From Tannerella serpentiformis (GTDB taxonomy: Bacteria > Bacteroidota > Bacteroidia > Bacteroidales > Tannerellaceae), in the NCBI RefSeq assembly GCF_003033925.1, contig NZ_CP028365.1, positions 2,356,001 to 2,420,000 of the forward strand: 64,000 bases of DNA, written 5' to 3'. The position numbers and the translations under genes were made by a program. Under the pieces are notes generated by a model that ran no database searches, was not told where the DNA came from, and saw only the letters and a program-made list of their open reading frames with translations. Shown here one piece after another: positions 51,339 through 59,809 of this stretch (position 1 is its first letter; each line of letters starts with the position of its first letter).

Positions 51339-53690
51339 ATGATGACAACAAGAAGAACCTTCTTATGGATATGGATAGCCTGTTTCGCTGCCCTCGCTTG
51401 GGGACAGATGGAGGCGCAGACGGCACGCATCACGGGCGTCGTGATCGATGCCGCTAACGAGGAGCCGCTTATCGGTGCTAGCGCCTATATCGAGCAACTG
51501 AAGCGCGGCGAAGTGGCCGGGCGCAACGGTGATTTTACCCTTGACGGCCTTCGCGCGGGCAGCTATACGGTACGCTTCGATTATATGGGCTACGAGAGCC
51601 GCACCGAACAGATCACCCTGCGTGAGGGGGAGACGCGGCGGCTGAAAGTGCGCCTCAAGGGCGAGTCCAAGTCGCTCGGCGAAGTGATCGTCACAGCCAA
51701 GAGCGAGGCCCGCCAGCTGCGCGAACAGGCTATGCCCGTCACCGTCCTTTCGGCCGATCAGCTGGCCGGTTCGGTGAGCGATGTGAGCGACATTTTGAGC
51801 AAGACGATGGGCGTCACCCTTCGCTCGCAGGGCGGCGTGGGCAGCGTTTCACGCCTTTCCGTGCGTGGACTCGAGGGTAAACGCATTGGCTTCTTTATCG
51901 ACGAATCGCCCATGAACGATCACTCCGACTTTATCGATATCAACGACATTCCCGTCAGTATGATCGAGCGGATTGAGATCTACAAGGGCGTCGTCCCGGC
52001 CAAGTTTGGCGGCTCCGCGATGGGCGGCGCCATCAACATCGTGCTCAAGGAATACCCGCCGCGCTACCTCGACCTCTCCTATGCCATCGAGTCCTTCAAT
52101 ACTCACAAAGCCACAGCCGTCGTCAAGCGTAACCTGGCCAACGCAGGCCTCGAGATCGGTGGTGGCGGCTTCTACACCTATTCGGACAATGACTACACGA
52201 TGGAGTCGCCCTACCAGAAGGGGCTACTCATCAAGCGCGATCACGACCGCTTCAGCTCTGCCGCTGGTGCCATCGGCATCAAGGCCCGCAAGTGGTATTT
52301 CGACGAGCTGAAGATCAACTTCGAGGGCCTCATCAATAGCAAGCAGATACAGGGCGTCTATTACAACATTCAGCATGCCCACAGCCGATCGAAAGTCGGG
52401 GTGATGGAGCTGGAGCTGAAGAAGAAAAACTTCCTTGTCGAAGGACTCGATCTCGACTTCAAGGGCGCCTCCGCCTTCTCGCGATACCATTTCATCGATA
52501 CCGCCATGCACCGCTACGATTGGGACATGAAGCCCTACATCCCCGTCCATCCACTGGGCGGCGAGATCGGCGCAGCGCCCTCCAACAGCACCCTCGATAA
52601 GTTTCACGTCGGCACGAAGCTCAACCTGAACTACATCCTCTCGGCCCGGAACGCCATCAACCTGAACCTGCTCCAGCGATACGCCAATGGGCATCCCAAG
52701 GACACCCTCCGAGACCGTGCGATGGGTTACAAGATGAACTACGATAGCCGCATGAATAGCCTCGTCGTCGGCCTGAGTTACGACTACAAGTCGAACAACG
52801 ACCGCCTGCTCAACTCCCTCACCGGTAAGTACTACTTCTACTCCATGAAGACCATCCTTCGCGAAGTCTATGGGGGGCACGACGAGATACCTATCCACCT
52901 CGAAAAGCATTATTGGGGTATCAGCGATGCCTTGCGTTACCGCTTTATGCCTGAGTGGATGGGCAAGTTCTCCGTGGCTTACGAGGTGCGCACCCCGACC
53001 GAAAACGAGCTGATCGGCGACGGCTACCTCCTCTCCCCGTCGGGCGACCTCCGGCCCGAGCGCGGCGTCAACGTCAACCTCGGTACGCTTTGGGATCGGC
53101 GCATACCGAACGGCATCTTCCAGTTAGAGGTCAACCTCTTCGGCAATTACCTCCGCGACATGATCCGCCAAACGCAGAACTATACGCAGACGCGCTACGA
53201 GAACTTCGGCGAAATGCGCACCCTCGGCGTCGAGGCTGAGGTAAAGGCCGACGTCTTGCCCTGGTTGTACGGCTACGCCAACGTCACCTTTCAAGACCTC
53301 CGCGACGTCCGTGAATACGAGCCCGACAGCAAGGCCCCCAACCCCACCCGGCATCTGCGCATGCCCAACATCCCCTACTTCCTGGCCAACGCCGGATTAG
53401 AGTATCACCGTGAGAATCTCTTCGGCACGAAGCGCACCAACATGCGCCTCTTTGCCGATGCCTCCTTCGTGGAGGAATACTTCTACGACTTTGAGCAGAG
53501 CATCCACCAAGAGCGCCGCATCCCGCGCTCCATGCGCCTCGACCTTGGGCTGGAATACAGCCTCATGGATGGCCGCATCATCCTCTCCGGTAAGGTGGGC
53601 AACGCCACCGGCGCCAAGCTCTTCAGCGAGTTCAACTATCCGCAGCCCGGGCGAACCTATTCCCTCCGCCTGCGCTACGTACTCAAGTAA
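51339..53690 (+). CDS. TonB-dependent outer-membrane receptor
   Basis: 783 residues from the ATG at 51339 (promoter supports this over 51288). Signal peptide ends ...GQMEAQ. Residues about 28-105 are a CarboxypepD_reg-like domain (ITGVVIDAANEEPLIGASAY), then a plug domain (VTVLSADQLAGSVSDVSDIL, ERIEIYKGVVPAKFGGSAMG) and a barrel ending GRTYSLRLRYVLK. Paired with a DUF4374 lipoprotein 12 bp downstream. Such pairs import iron chelates in Bacteroides (Xus-type), so siderophore or heme uptake is the best guess. Confidence 0.93.
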   Translation: MMTTRRTFLWIWIACFAALAWGQMEAQTARITGVVIDAANEEPLIGASAYIEQLKRGEVAGRNGDFTLDGLRAGSYTVRFDYMGYESRTEQITLREGETRRLKVRLKGESKSLGEVIVTAKSEARQLREQAMPVTVLSADQLAGSVSDVSDILSKTMGVTLRSQGGVGSVSRLSVRGLEGKRIGFFIDESPMNDHSDFIDINDIPVSMIERIEIYKGVVPAKFGGSAMGGAINIVLKEYPPRYLDLSYAIESFNTHKATAVVKRNLANAGLEIGGGGFYTYSDNDYTMESPYQKGLLIKRDHDRFSSAAGAIGIKARKWYFDELKINFEGLINSKQIQGVYYNIQHAHSRSKVGVMELELKKKNFLVEGLDLDFKGASAFSRYHFIDTAMHRYDWDMKPYIPVHPLGGEIGAAPSNSTLDKFHVGTKLNLNYILSARNAINLNLLQRYANGHPKDTLRDRAMGYKMNYDSRMNSLVVGLSYDYKSNNDRLLNSLTGKYYFYSMKTILREVYGGHDEIPIHLEKHYWGISDALRYRFMPEWMGKFSVAYEVRTPTENELIGDGYLLSPSGDLRPERGVNVNLGTLWDRRIPNGIFQLEVNLFGNYLRDMIRQTQNYTQTRYENFGEMRTLGVEAEVKADVLPWLYGYANVTFQDLRDVREYEPDSKAPNPTRHLRMPNIPYFLANAGLEYHRENLFGTKRTNMRLFADASFVEEYFYDFEQSIHQERRIPRSMRLDLGLEYSLMDGRIILSGKVGNATGAKLFSEFNYPQPGRTYSLRLRYVLK

Positions 53691-53702
53691 AACCTAATTC
53701 AT

Positions 53703-54974
53703 ATGTATAACAAGATGAAAACAACGAATGTATTCCGAATGGCAGGCCTTGCTGTGCTTGCCGCAATGACCCTGACTTGGACAGGGTGCAAAGAAGACAC
53801 GCCTACCCCCAAACCCAATCCGAACCCGCCGACGCCTGGTGGTGCGAAGGGCGACGTGGCCGTCGTCTCCATGCTCACTAACCCCGACGGACAGTCTGGC
53901 ACCGCTTGGATGCAACTTGTCGACGGCATCACGCCGCGAACGATCGACAACTCCAAGGCGCGCCAGATCGGCTTCGGCATGCCCCCGATGGATGTGCTCG
54001 GTAACTACATCTTCACCATCCCGCAGTATGGCCAGTCGAACATCTTCGCCAAGTGGGAACGCACCGCCGACGGTGCCCTCAACAAGGTGGCCGAGTTGCT
54101 GCTACCCGTCAACAGTGTCTCCATGCATGGCCGCATCTACTCCGCCGAAAAGGGCTTCCTCAGTACAGTGGTGGGCAAGCTGCTCATCTTTAACCCCACC
54201 ACGATGAAGCTCACGGGCGAGATCGACCTCAGCGCCTATGCCGACAAAGGCTTGTCTGTGCCGCAGTTCGGCTCCCTCTTCTTCGATGGCGAGACGATGT
54301 ACGTCCCCCTCTGGCAGGTCAACACCCAACGCATGCCCATCGGCGATCCGGGCATCGACCTCCTGCTCATCGACCTGAAGACGAACAAGGTGATCAAGCG
54401 CATCAAGGACTCTGCCTCGGGGCTCTCCAGCCTCGGCTACCCCTACGGCGTGCAGAAGAACGTCTTCAAGGACGAGCAGGGCGACGTCTACTATGTGGCC
54501 AGCGGCTCCTTCTCCACCGATCCGAAATACAAGACCGGCATCGTGCGCATCAAGAAGGGTGCGACCGAGATCGACCCCACCTACAACTGGGTGCTCAACG
54601 ATCAAGCGATCGAGGGCGAGACGGGCAAGATGAGGTGGTTAGCCTGCGTCTATTATGCGGGCAACGGCAAGCTCTACGGCATGGCCGACATGCCCAACTA
54701 TTGGGCCGACAAGACGAAGCCCAACTGGCTGCGCGACCGCTCGGTGATCTCCGTCGAGATCGACCTCCGCGCCAAGACGGTCAAGAAGTTGCCCATCCCC
54801 CACAGCTGCGCCTACTCCACACACGTCTCCACTTACAACGACCTGATTGTCTTCTCCGTTTGGGGCGATAAGGAGACGGGCTTCTACACCTACGACCCGA
54901 AGACGGGTAAGGCCAGCGACGGCGCCGTGATCAAAATGCCCGGCTTCCCCTTCTGGTTCTACCAGTTCAAGTAG
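53703..54974 (+). CDS. DUF4374-type surface lipoprotein
   Basis: 423 residues. Lipoprotein signal ends in TLTWTGC|KED, with a Pro-rich linker after it (PKPNPNPPTPGG). The mature domain has repeated four-strand segments (for example MDVLGNYIFTIPQYGQSNIF, KLLIFNPTTMKLTGEIDL, YTYDPKTGKASDG) typical of a beta-propeller. The family matches DUF4374. The Met at 53715 is an alternative start. It probably caps or hands ligand to the receptor encoded 12 bp upstream. Confidence 0.85.
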   Translation: MYNKMKTTNVFRMAGLAVLAAMTLTWTGCKEDTPTPKPNPNPPTPGGAKGDVAVVSMLTNPDGQSGTAWMQLVDGITPRTIDNSKARQIGFGMPPMDVLGNYIFTIPQYGQSNIFAKWERTADGALNKVAELLLPVNSVSMHGRIYSAEKGFLSTVVGKLLIFNPTTMKLTGEIDLSAYADKGLSVPQFGSLFFDGETMYVPLWQVNTQRMPIGDPGIDLLLIDLKTNKVIKRIKDSASGLSSLGYPYGVQKNVFKDEQGDVYYVASGSFSTDPKYKTGIVRIKKGATEIDPTYNWVLNDQAIEGETGKMRWLACVYYAGNGKLYGMADMPNYWADKTKPNWLRDRSVISVEIDLRAKTVKKLPIPHSCAYSTHVSTYNDLIVFSVWGDKETGFYTYDPKTGKASDGAVIKMPGFPFWFYQFK

Positions 54975-55009
54975 GCGACCGATAGCGCCATCCTCTGGCA
55001 CATAATCGC

Positions 55010-55054
55010 AAGCCCCGATCCTCCGCTCTTTGGATGAGCAAGGGTCGGGGCTTT
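55010..55054 (+). terminator. terminator of the TonB receptor operon
   Basis: AAGCCCCGATCC pairs with GGGTCGGGGCTT; T-rich sequence follows. It starts 35 bp after the lipoprotein stop. Confidence 0.8.
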
Positions 55055-55060
55055 GTCATA

Positions 55061-55188
55061 GGGTTGTTGGGGGCTTCGCCCTCTGTTGATTTGTTTAGGT
55101 GTTTGTTTACCTGAGTCGCTGTCAACTACGGGTACATCAACAGATAAACAAACCAACGACTAAACGGGGCTTCAGCCCCCAACAACCA
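55061..55188. repeat. long inverted repeat between convergent genes
   Basis: GGTTGTTGGGGGCT near 55063 is matched by AGCCCCCAACAACC near 55174-55187. The 90-bp inside carries partly symmetrical GTTGATTTGTTTAGGTGTTT and AGATAAACAAACCAACGACT. Shape suggests a MITE-like remnant or a terminator for the DUF6261 gene. Confidence 0.6.
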
Positions 55189-55191
55189 CCT

Positions 55192-56100
55192 CTATTCCTC
55201 CGGCAGCTTGATGTCAGGATTGCCGTCGTCGGGTTTCTTCGGATCCTTCGGCTTCTCGGGCTGCTTAGGCTGTTCCGGTTGCTTCGGGTCGGGCGCTGGC
55301 TTGGGATCCTTAGGTTGCTTAGGTTCCTTGGGCTGTTTGGGTTCCTTGGGTTGCTTGTCCCCGGCGGCCTTACGCTGGGCGAGGCTCTGGCGATACTCCG
55401 TATCTGTCCTATCCACCAAATTGTTCAGGTCGTGAATCAAAGTCTTGATTACAGCCCGATCCACGGGGGTGGCGCCGGAGAGATAGGCGGCGCGGATCAT
55501 AAAGATGATGCGGTCATAGGCGGCGTCGGTCTTGGGACGTACCTCGGCGGCCGTGGGTAGGTTGCTGCGGCGATCCTTCTTCACGTTCTGCATAAAGAGG
55601 TTGCGGAAAGCTGTGTTGGCGGCCTCCAATTTCGTCACGATCGGCGTGAGCCGTAGGGTGGTGATGAGCGCCGCATTTTCCGGCTTCTTCAGGTCTGTGA
55701 TCAGGCCGTCGATGTGATCCGTTTCGCGGCGGAGCGATTCGCGCTGTAGCTTGCTGTAAGGCTTGATGAGGAGGACCAGCTTTTCGGCAGCGATAGCCTC
55801 GTCGTTCTCGGGCGACAGCCGATAATCGCGGATCATGGCAAAGAGGAAGGAGATGAGCTTGTCGCGCGCCTCGTCCTTTTTGTCGATCTCTTTGGTGATG
55901 TAATCAGCCGTTGACTCTTGGTTGATGTCGCCTTCGAGGTCGAGATTCTCTTTCCATTCCTGTTTCCTGGCTTCCGTGATGCCGATTTTGGCGACCTCAC
56001 AGGCGTTGACCAAATCGTACGCGTCTCTGTGGAAACCCACGTGCAGCCCGTTGTCGAGCTTTTTCTTTCCTAAGGAATTGACTTCGATAAATTCTTCCAT
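55192..56100 (-). CDS. DUF6261-family protein, paralogue 2
   Basis: 302 residues from the ATG at 56098-56100 (MEEFIEVNSLGKKKLDNGLH is the usual family N-terminus; the 21 codons upstream are not). Helical core parallel to the 793-1581 protein: KKDEARDKLISFLFAMIRDY against LDKERDKMLTSIFAIVRG; IKPYSKLQRESLRRETDHID against LKPYANIQRASFDEESADI. The C-terminal 55 residues are a low-complexity Lys/Pro/Gln tail (KQPKEPKQPKEPK type) absent from paralogue 1. Function unknown; array G lies directly upstream. Confidence 0.8.
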   Translation of the reverse strand: MEEFIEVNSLGKKKLDNGLHVGFHRDAYDLVNACEVAKIGITEARKQEWKENLDLEGDINQESTADYITKEIDKKDEARDKLISFLFAMIRDYRLSPENDEAIAAEKLVLLIKPYSKLQRESLRRETDHIDGLITDLKKPENAALITTLRLTPIVTKLEAANTAFRNLFMQNVKKDRRSNLPTAAEVRPKTDAAYDRIIFMIRAAYLSGATPVDRAVIKTLIHDLNNLVDRTDTEYRQSLAQRKAAGDKQPKEPKQPKEPKQPKDPKPAPDPKQPEQPKQPEKPKDPKKPDDGNPDIKLPEE

Positions 56101-56204
56101 ACTGATTCTGTAAGTGATTGGTTGATTGAAAAGTGAATTGGTTATATGTCGTTGCTGATCCATGACGGGCGCCTTTTAACTGTGTTTTACCCCTTGCACG
56201 GCGT

Positions 56205-56546
56205 GCGAGTACCAAAACTCACCGGGTTTTGCCCTTTGCACGGCATGCGAGTACCAAAACTCGCCGGGTTTTGCCCTTTGCACGGCATGCGAGTACCAAA
56301 ACTCGCCGGGTTTTGCCCTTTGCATGCCGTGCGAGTACCAAAACTCACCGGGTTTTGCCCTTTGCACGGCATGCGAGTACCAAAACTCACCGGGTTTTGC
56401 CCTTTGCACGGCATGCGAGTACCAAAACTCGCCGGGTTTTGCCCTTTGCACGGCGTGCGAGTACCGAAACTCACCGGGTTTTACCCCTTGCACGGCGTGC
56501 GAGTACCAAAACTCACCGGGTTTTGCCCTTTGCACGGCGTGCGAGC
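56205..56546. repeat. tandem array G, exact 42-bp period
   Basis: GCGAG starts at 56205, 56247 and so on to 56541, nine sites exactly 42 bp apart. Unit: GCGAGTACCAAAACTCGCCG then GGTTTTGCCCTTTGCACGGCAT. Each contains two hairpins: AAAACTC/GGGTTTT and GCACG/CGTGC (variants GCATG, CATGC). Confidence 0.95.
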
Positions 56547-56601
56547 ATTCAAACGTGATTCAAATAGCGATTAAACGAGCCTCTGCCCGCGTCAGCGGCG
56601 A

Positions 56602-56609
56602 CAAATGTA
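56602..56609 (-). promoter_or_regulatory. -7 box upstream of array G
   Basis: TACATTTG on the minus strand. If this is the promoter of the DUF6261 gene, array G is transcribed as a leader of about 500 nt. Confidence 0.4.
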
Positions 56610-56642
56610 GAACGATTCGGCTACCCCCACACCCGCCCCCGG

Positions 56643-56790
56643 TCGCCTGATCATTCATCCCTGCGGGATGTCTGGAGGGCGTATTCGATACGCCCCTACA
56701 TGAGGTACCAGGCCAAACTTCCTTGCCCCGGCAGGGGCCGCCCCTACACGGGTACCAGGAAAACTTGGCAGGCATCCCTGATGCCCCCAT
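56643..56790. repeat. dispersed composite element
   Basis: TGATCATTCATCCCTGCGGG, GGGCGTATTCGATACGCCCC, TACATGAGGTACCAGGCCAA, ACTTCCTTGCCCCGGCAGGG, then GGGTACCAGGAAAACTTGGC. Same modules and order as 50995-51240. Confidence 0.8.
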
Positions 56791-56810
56791 CCGGTCGGGG
56801 CATAAAAAAA

Positions 56811-56838
56811 GCCGGACGTGCTTCACAGCAGATCCGGC
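56811..56838 (-). terminator. terminator of the etf/acyl-CoA dehydrogenase operon
   Basis: GCCGGA and TCCGGC form the stem; on the minus strand TTTTTTTATG follows. It lies 62 bp after the dehydrogenase stop. Confidence 0.75.
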
Positions 56839-56899
56839 GTACCTAAATAAAAATGAAATCTCCTCCGGTAAAAAGAGGGGCTTCTTCTTTGTGTATCGT

Positions 56900-58603
56900 T
56901 TATGCCTTGTAATCCGAGAGCGACTCGGGGCGGAAGTCCTCGATGAAGCTGCGGATCTGGGCGATCTCGGCGGCGCCGTAGCGGACGTAGACGCGCGCCG
57001 AGGGCGTGAACGAGTCGTCCGTGTTGGCGCTCTGGAGGAGCAGGTAGCCGAAGACGCAATGCGTGGCGGCCTCGACTAAGCGGCGCGCCATGAAGTCGAG
57101 CAGCTCCGCATCCTTAGGCTCCGTGACGCGGGCCACAAGCCCTTCGTACGTGTCGGTCATCTCCCGGAGCTGCGCGTGCAGGTCGGAGAGCTCGGGGCGA
57201 TAGGTCTCGGCTTCGTATTCGCGCAGGCGGGCGAGGTAGGTGCCGGTGGTGACGTGGCGGATGGCGGCCACGACTTGCAGCTGCGTGGTGCCCTCGTAGA
57301 TGTTCGTGATGCGGGCGTCGCGGTAGAGGCGTTCGCAGGTGTAGTCCTTCATAAAGCCCGATCCGCCGTGCACCTGGATGGCGTCGTACGTGTTGCGGTT
57401 GGCGAACTCGGTCGACATGCCCTTGCCCATCGGCGTGAAGGCGTCGGCCAGCTTGGCGTAGCGCTTCTGCTCCTTGCGCTCGTCGGGCGTCAGCTTGCGT
57501 TCGCGGGCGATGTCGTCGAGGGCCTTGTAGATGTCCACGTAGCGGGCCGTCTCGTAGAGCATGGCGCGGGTGGCGTCGGCGCGGGCACGCATGAGGGCGA
57601 GCATCTCGTAGACGGCGGGGAACTCGATGATGGCGCGGCCGAACTGCCGGCGTTCGTGGGCGTACTTGTCGGCTTCGCGCCAGGCGGCCTCGCAGAGGCC
57701 CACGGCCTGCGCCATGATGCCGAGGCGGGCGCCGTTCATGAGCGCCATGACGTATTTAATCAGGCCCAGGCGACGCTCGCCGCACAGCTCGGCGGGGGCG
57801 TTGTTGAAGACCAGCTCGCAGGTGGGCGATCCCTTGATGCCCATCTTATTCTCGATGCGGCGGACATTGACGCCGCCGTTGCGCTTGTCGTAGATGAACA
57901 TGGAGAGGCCGCGGCCGTCGCGGGTGCCCTCTTCGGAGCGGGCCAGGACGAGGTGGATGTCCGAGTCGCCGTTGGTGATGAAGCGCTTCACGCCGTTCAG
58001 TCGCCAGCACTGCGAGGCCTCGTCGTAGGTGGCCTTGAGCATGACGGACTGCAGGTCGCTGCCGGCGTCGGGCTCGGTGAGGTCCATCGACATCGTTTCG
58101 CCGGCGCAGACGCGCGGGATGTAGCGGCTGTGCTGATCCTCGTTGCCGAACTCGTAGAGCGTCTCGGCGCAGTCCTGCAAGCCCCAGAGGTTCTCGAAGC
58201 CTGCGTCGGCGCGCGAGACGATGTCGGCGGCCATGATGTAGGGCACGATGGGGAAGTTCAGCCCGCCGTAGCGGCGCGGCATGGCCATGCCCATGAGTCC
58301 GGCACGGCGCACGGCGTCGAGGTTCTCCTGCGTGCCTGGGGCGTACGTCACGCGACCGCCTGCCACCGTCGGGCCGTCGTGGTCGACGCCCTCGGCGTTC
58401 GGCGCGATGACGTCGGCGCTGATCTCGCCGACCATCTCCAGGACGCGCTCGTAGCTGTCCATCGCGTCGTCAAAGTCGACCGGCGCGTAGTCGTACGTGT
58501 CTTTATCTCTGAAATTACGCTCCTTCAGCTCCACGATGCGGCGCATGAGTGGGTGGTGCAGGTGGTGGCGGAGCGAGGGCGTATCGGTATAAAAGTTTGC
58601 CAT
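56900..58603 (-). CDS. acyl-CoA dehydrogenase with C-terminal extension
   Basis: 567 residues, longer than the usual 380 because of a C-terminal helical extension (from about residue 440). FAD-binding motif MSMDLTEPDAGSDLQ, KRFITNGDSD and the C-terminal GGSGFMKDYTCERLYRDARI are present; the catalytic Glu is probably in IYEGTTQLQ. It passes electrons from acyl-CoA to the electron-transfer flavoprotein encoded directly upstream (12 bp). Catabolic or butyrate-type direction cannot be told. Confidence 0.93.
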   Translation of the reverse strand: MANFYTDTPSLRHHLHHPLMRRIVELKERNFRDKDTYDYAPVDFDDAMDSYERVLEMVGEISADVIAPNAEGVDHDGPTVAGGRVTYAPGTQENLDAVRRAGLMGMAMPRRYGGLNFPIVPYIMAADIVSRADAGFENLWGLQDCAETLYEFGNEDQHSRYIPRVCAGETMSMDLTEPDAGSDLQSVMLKATYDEASQCWRLNGVKRFITNGDSDIHLVLARSEEGTRDGRGLSMFIYDKRNGGVNVRRIENKMGIKGSPTCELVFNNAPAELCGERRLGLIKYVMALMNGARLGIMAQAVGLCEAAWREADKYAHERRQFGRAIIEFPAVYEMLALMRARADATRAMLYETARYVDIYKALDDIARERKLTPDERKEQKRYAKLADAFTPMGKGMSTEFANRNTYDAIQVHGGSGFMKDYTCERLYRDARITNIYEGTTQLQVVAAIRHVTTGTYLARLREYEAETYRPELSDLHAQLREMTDTYEGLVARVTEPKDAELLDFMARRLVEAATHCVFGYLLLQSANTDDSFTPSARVYVRYGAAEIAQIRSFIEDFRPESLSDYKA

Positions 58604-58615
58604 GATGCTTCCTTA

Positions 58616-59635
58616 TTATTTGCTGTTCTTCTTGTAATACTTGATCATGCGCGGCAGGACGCTCTCCACGGTGCCCGTGATCACGTAGTCCGCGATGGCA
58701 TTGATCGGCGCCTCGGGGTCGCTGTTGATGGAGATGATGATGGCGCTCTCTTGCATGCCGGCGATGTGCTGGATCTGGCCCGAGATGCCGCAGGCGATGT
58801 AGAGCTTGGGTCGCACGGTGACGCCCGTCTGTCCGATCTGCCGGTCGTGGTCGGTGAAGCCCGCGTCGACGGCGGCGCGTGAGGCGCCCACCTCGGCGTG
58901 CAGCTCCTTGGCCAGGTCGAAGAGCAGCTGGAAGTTCTCCTTCGATCCCACGCCGTAGCCGCCGGCCACAACGATGGGCGAGCCCTTGAGGTTGTTCTTC
59001 GCCTTCTCCACGTGTCGCTCGATGACCTTCACCACGCAGTCCTCGTCGGTGATGTAGTCGCTCGTGTTGTGACGGATGACTTCGCCGCGATAGTTCGCGT
59101 CGCGCACCTCCTTCTTCATCACGCCCTCGCGTACGGTGGCCATCTGTGGCCGGTGGTCGGGGTTGATGATGGTGGCGACGATGTTGCCGCCGAATGCGGG
59201 GCGGATTTGGTAGAGCAGATTCTCGTAGGTGCGGCCGGCCTTGCGGTCTTCGTACGTGCCGATCTCCAGGGCCGTACAGTCGGCGGTAAGTCCGCTGGTG
59301 AGGGCCGACGAGACGCGTGGCCCGAGGTCGCGACCGATGACGGTGGCGCCCATCAGGGCGATCTGCGGTTGTTCTTCCTTGAAGAGCTTGATGAGCACGG
59401 CCGTGTGAGGCAGTGAGGTGTAGGGGGCCAGACGCGGGTCGTCAAAGACGTGCAACACGTCGACGCCGTAAGGCACGATCTGTCGTTCGATGCCATCCAG
59501 TCCGCTCCCGGCGGCCACGGCCTCGAGCTTACAACCCAGCTGATCAGCCAGCGCGCGCCCCTTGGTGAGCAGCTCCTGACTGACGTCGGCTACGGTTCCT
59601 TCTTCTATTTCGCAGTAGACAAAAACGTTATTCAT
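58616..59635 (-). CDS. etfA: electron transfer flavoprotein alpha subunit
   Basis: 339 residues. The C-terminal FAD domain shows the family signature VVAGGYGVGSKENFQ, GASRAAVDAGFTDHDRQIGQTG and LYIACGISGQIQHIAGM, with SINSDPEAPI at the end. It is the partner of EtfB. Separated from etfB by 174 bp containing an inverted copy of the CTTTTC-hairpin element. Confidence 0.96.
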   Translation of the reverse strand: MNNVFVYCEIEEGTVADVSQELLTKGRALADQLGCKLEAVAAGSGLDGIERQIVPYGVDVLHVFDDPRLAPYTSLPHTAVLIKLFKEEQPQIALMGATVIGRDLGPRVSSALTSGLTADCTALEIGTYEDRKAGRTYENLLYQIRPAFGGNIVATIINPDHRPQMATVREGVMKKEVRDANYRGEVIRHNTSDYITDEDCVVKVIERHVEKAKNNLKGSPIVVAGGYGVGSKENFQLLFDLAKELHAEVGASRAAVDAGFTDHDRQIGQTGVTVRPKLYIACGISGQIQHIAGMQESAIIISINSDPEAPINAIADYVITGTVESVLPRMIKYYKKNSK

Positions 59636-59696
59636 AGTGCTATTTCTCTTTATGGATTATGGAATCCTCTCATCGGTCATCCGGCACATTCGATTT

Positions 59697-59787
59697 CGTA
59701 TCCGGCCAAGTTGGCCGGCCTCCCTGAGGCCTTGATTTTCTTTTCGCTTCCTTTTCTTGCATCAAGGCAAGAAAAGGAAGAAAGGAA
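59697..59787 (-). repeat. dispersed element, inverted copy, within the etf operon
   Basis: GTATCCGGCCAAGTTGGCCG, GAGGCCTTGATTTTCTTTTC, then CCTTTTCTTGC/GCAAGAAAAGG hairpin. It is the reverse complement of the module order at 44530-44607. It sits between etfB and etfA. Confidence 0.75.
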
Positions 59788-59809
59788 TGCACCATAGACC
59801 GAAAGGGCG

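Noticed and set aside
55218-55370. Lys/Pro-rich tail of DUF6261 paralogue 2 as a misassembled or non-coding repeat
   Set aside because: The repeat is in frame, codon-sized and continuous with a conserved domain, so it is kept as a real low-complexity tail.
57176-58882. 568-residue plus-strand ORF over the acyl-CoA dehydrogenase
   Set aside because: Antisense shadow with Val/Gly/Ala/His-rich composition and no recognisable domain.
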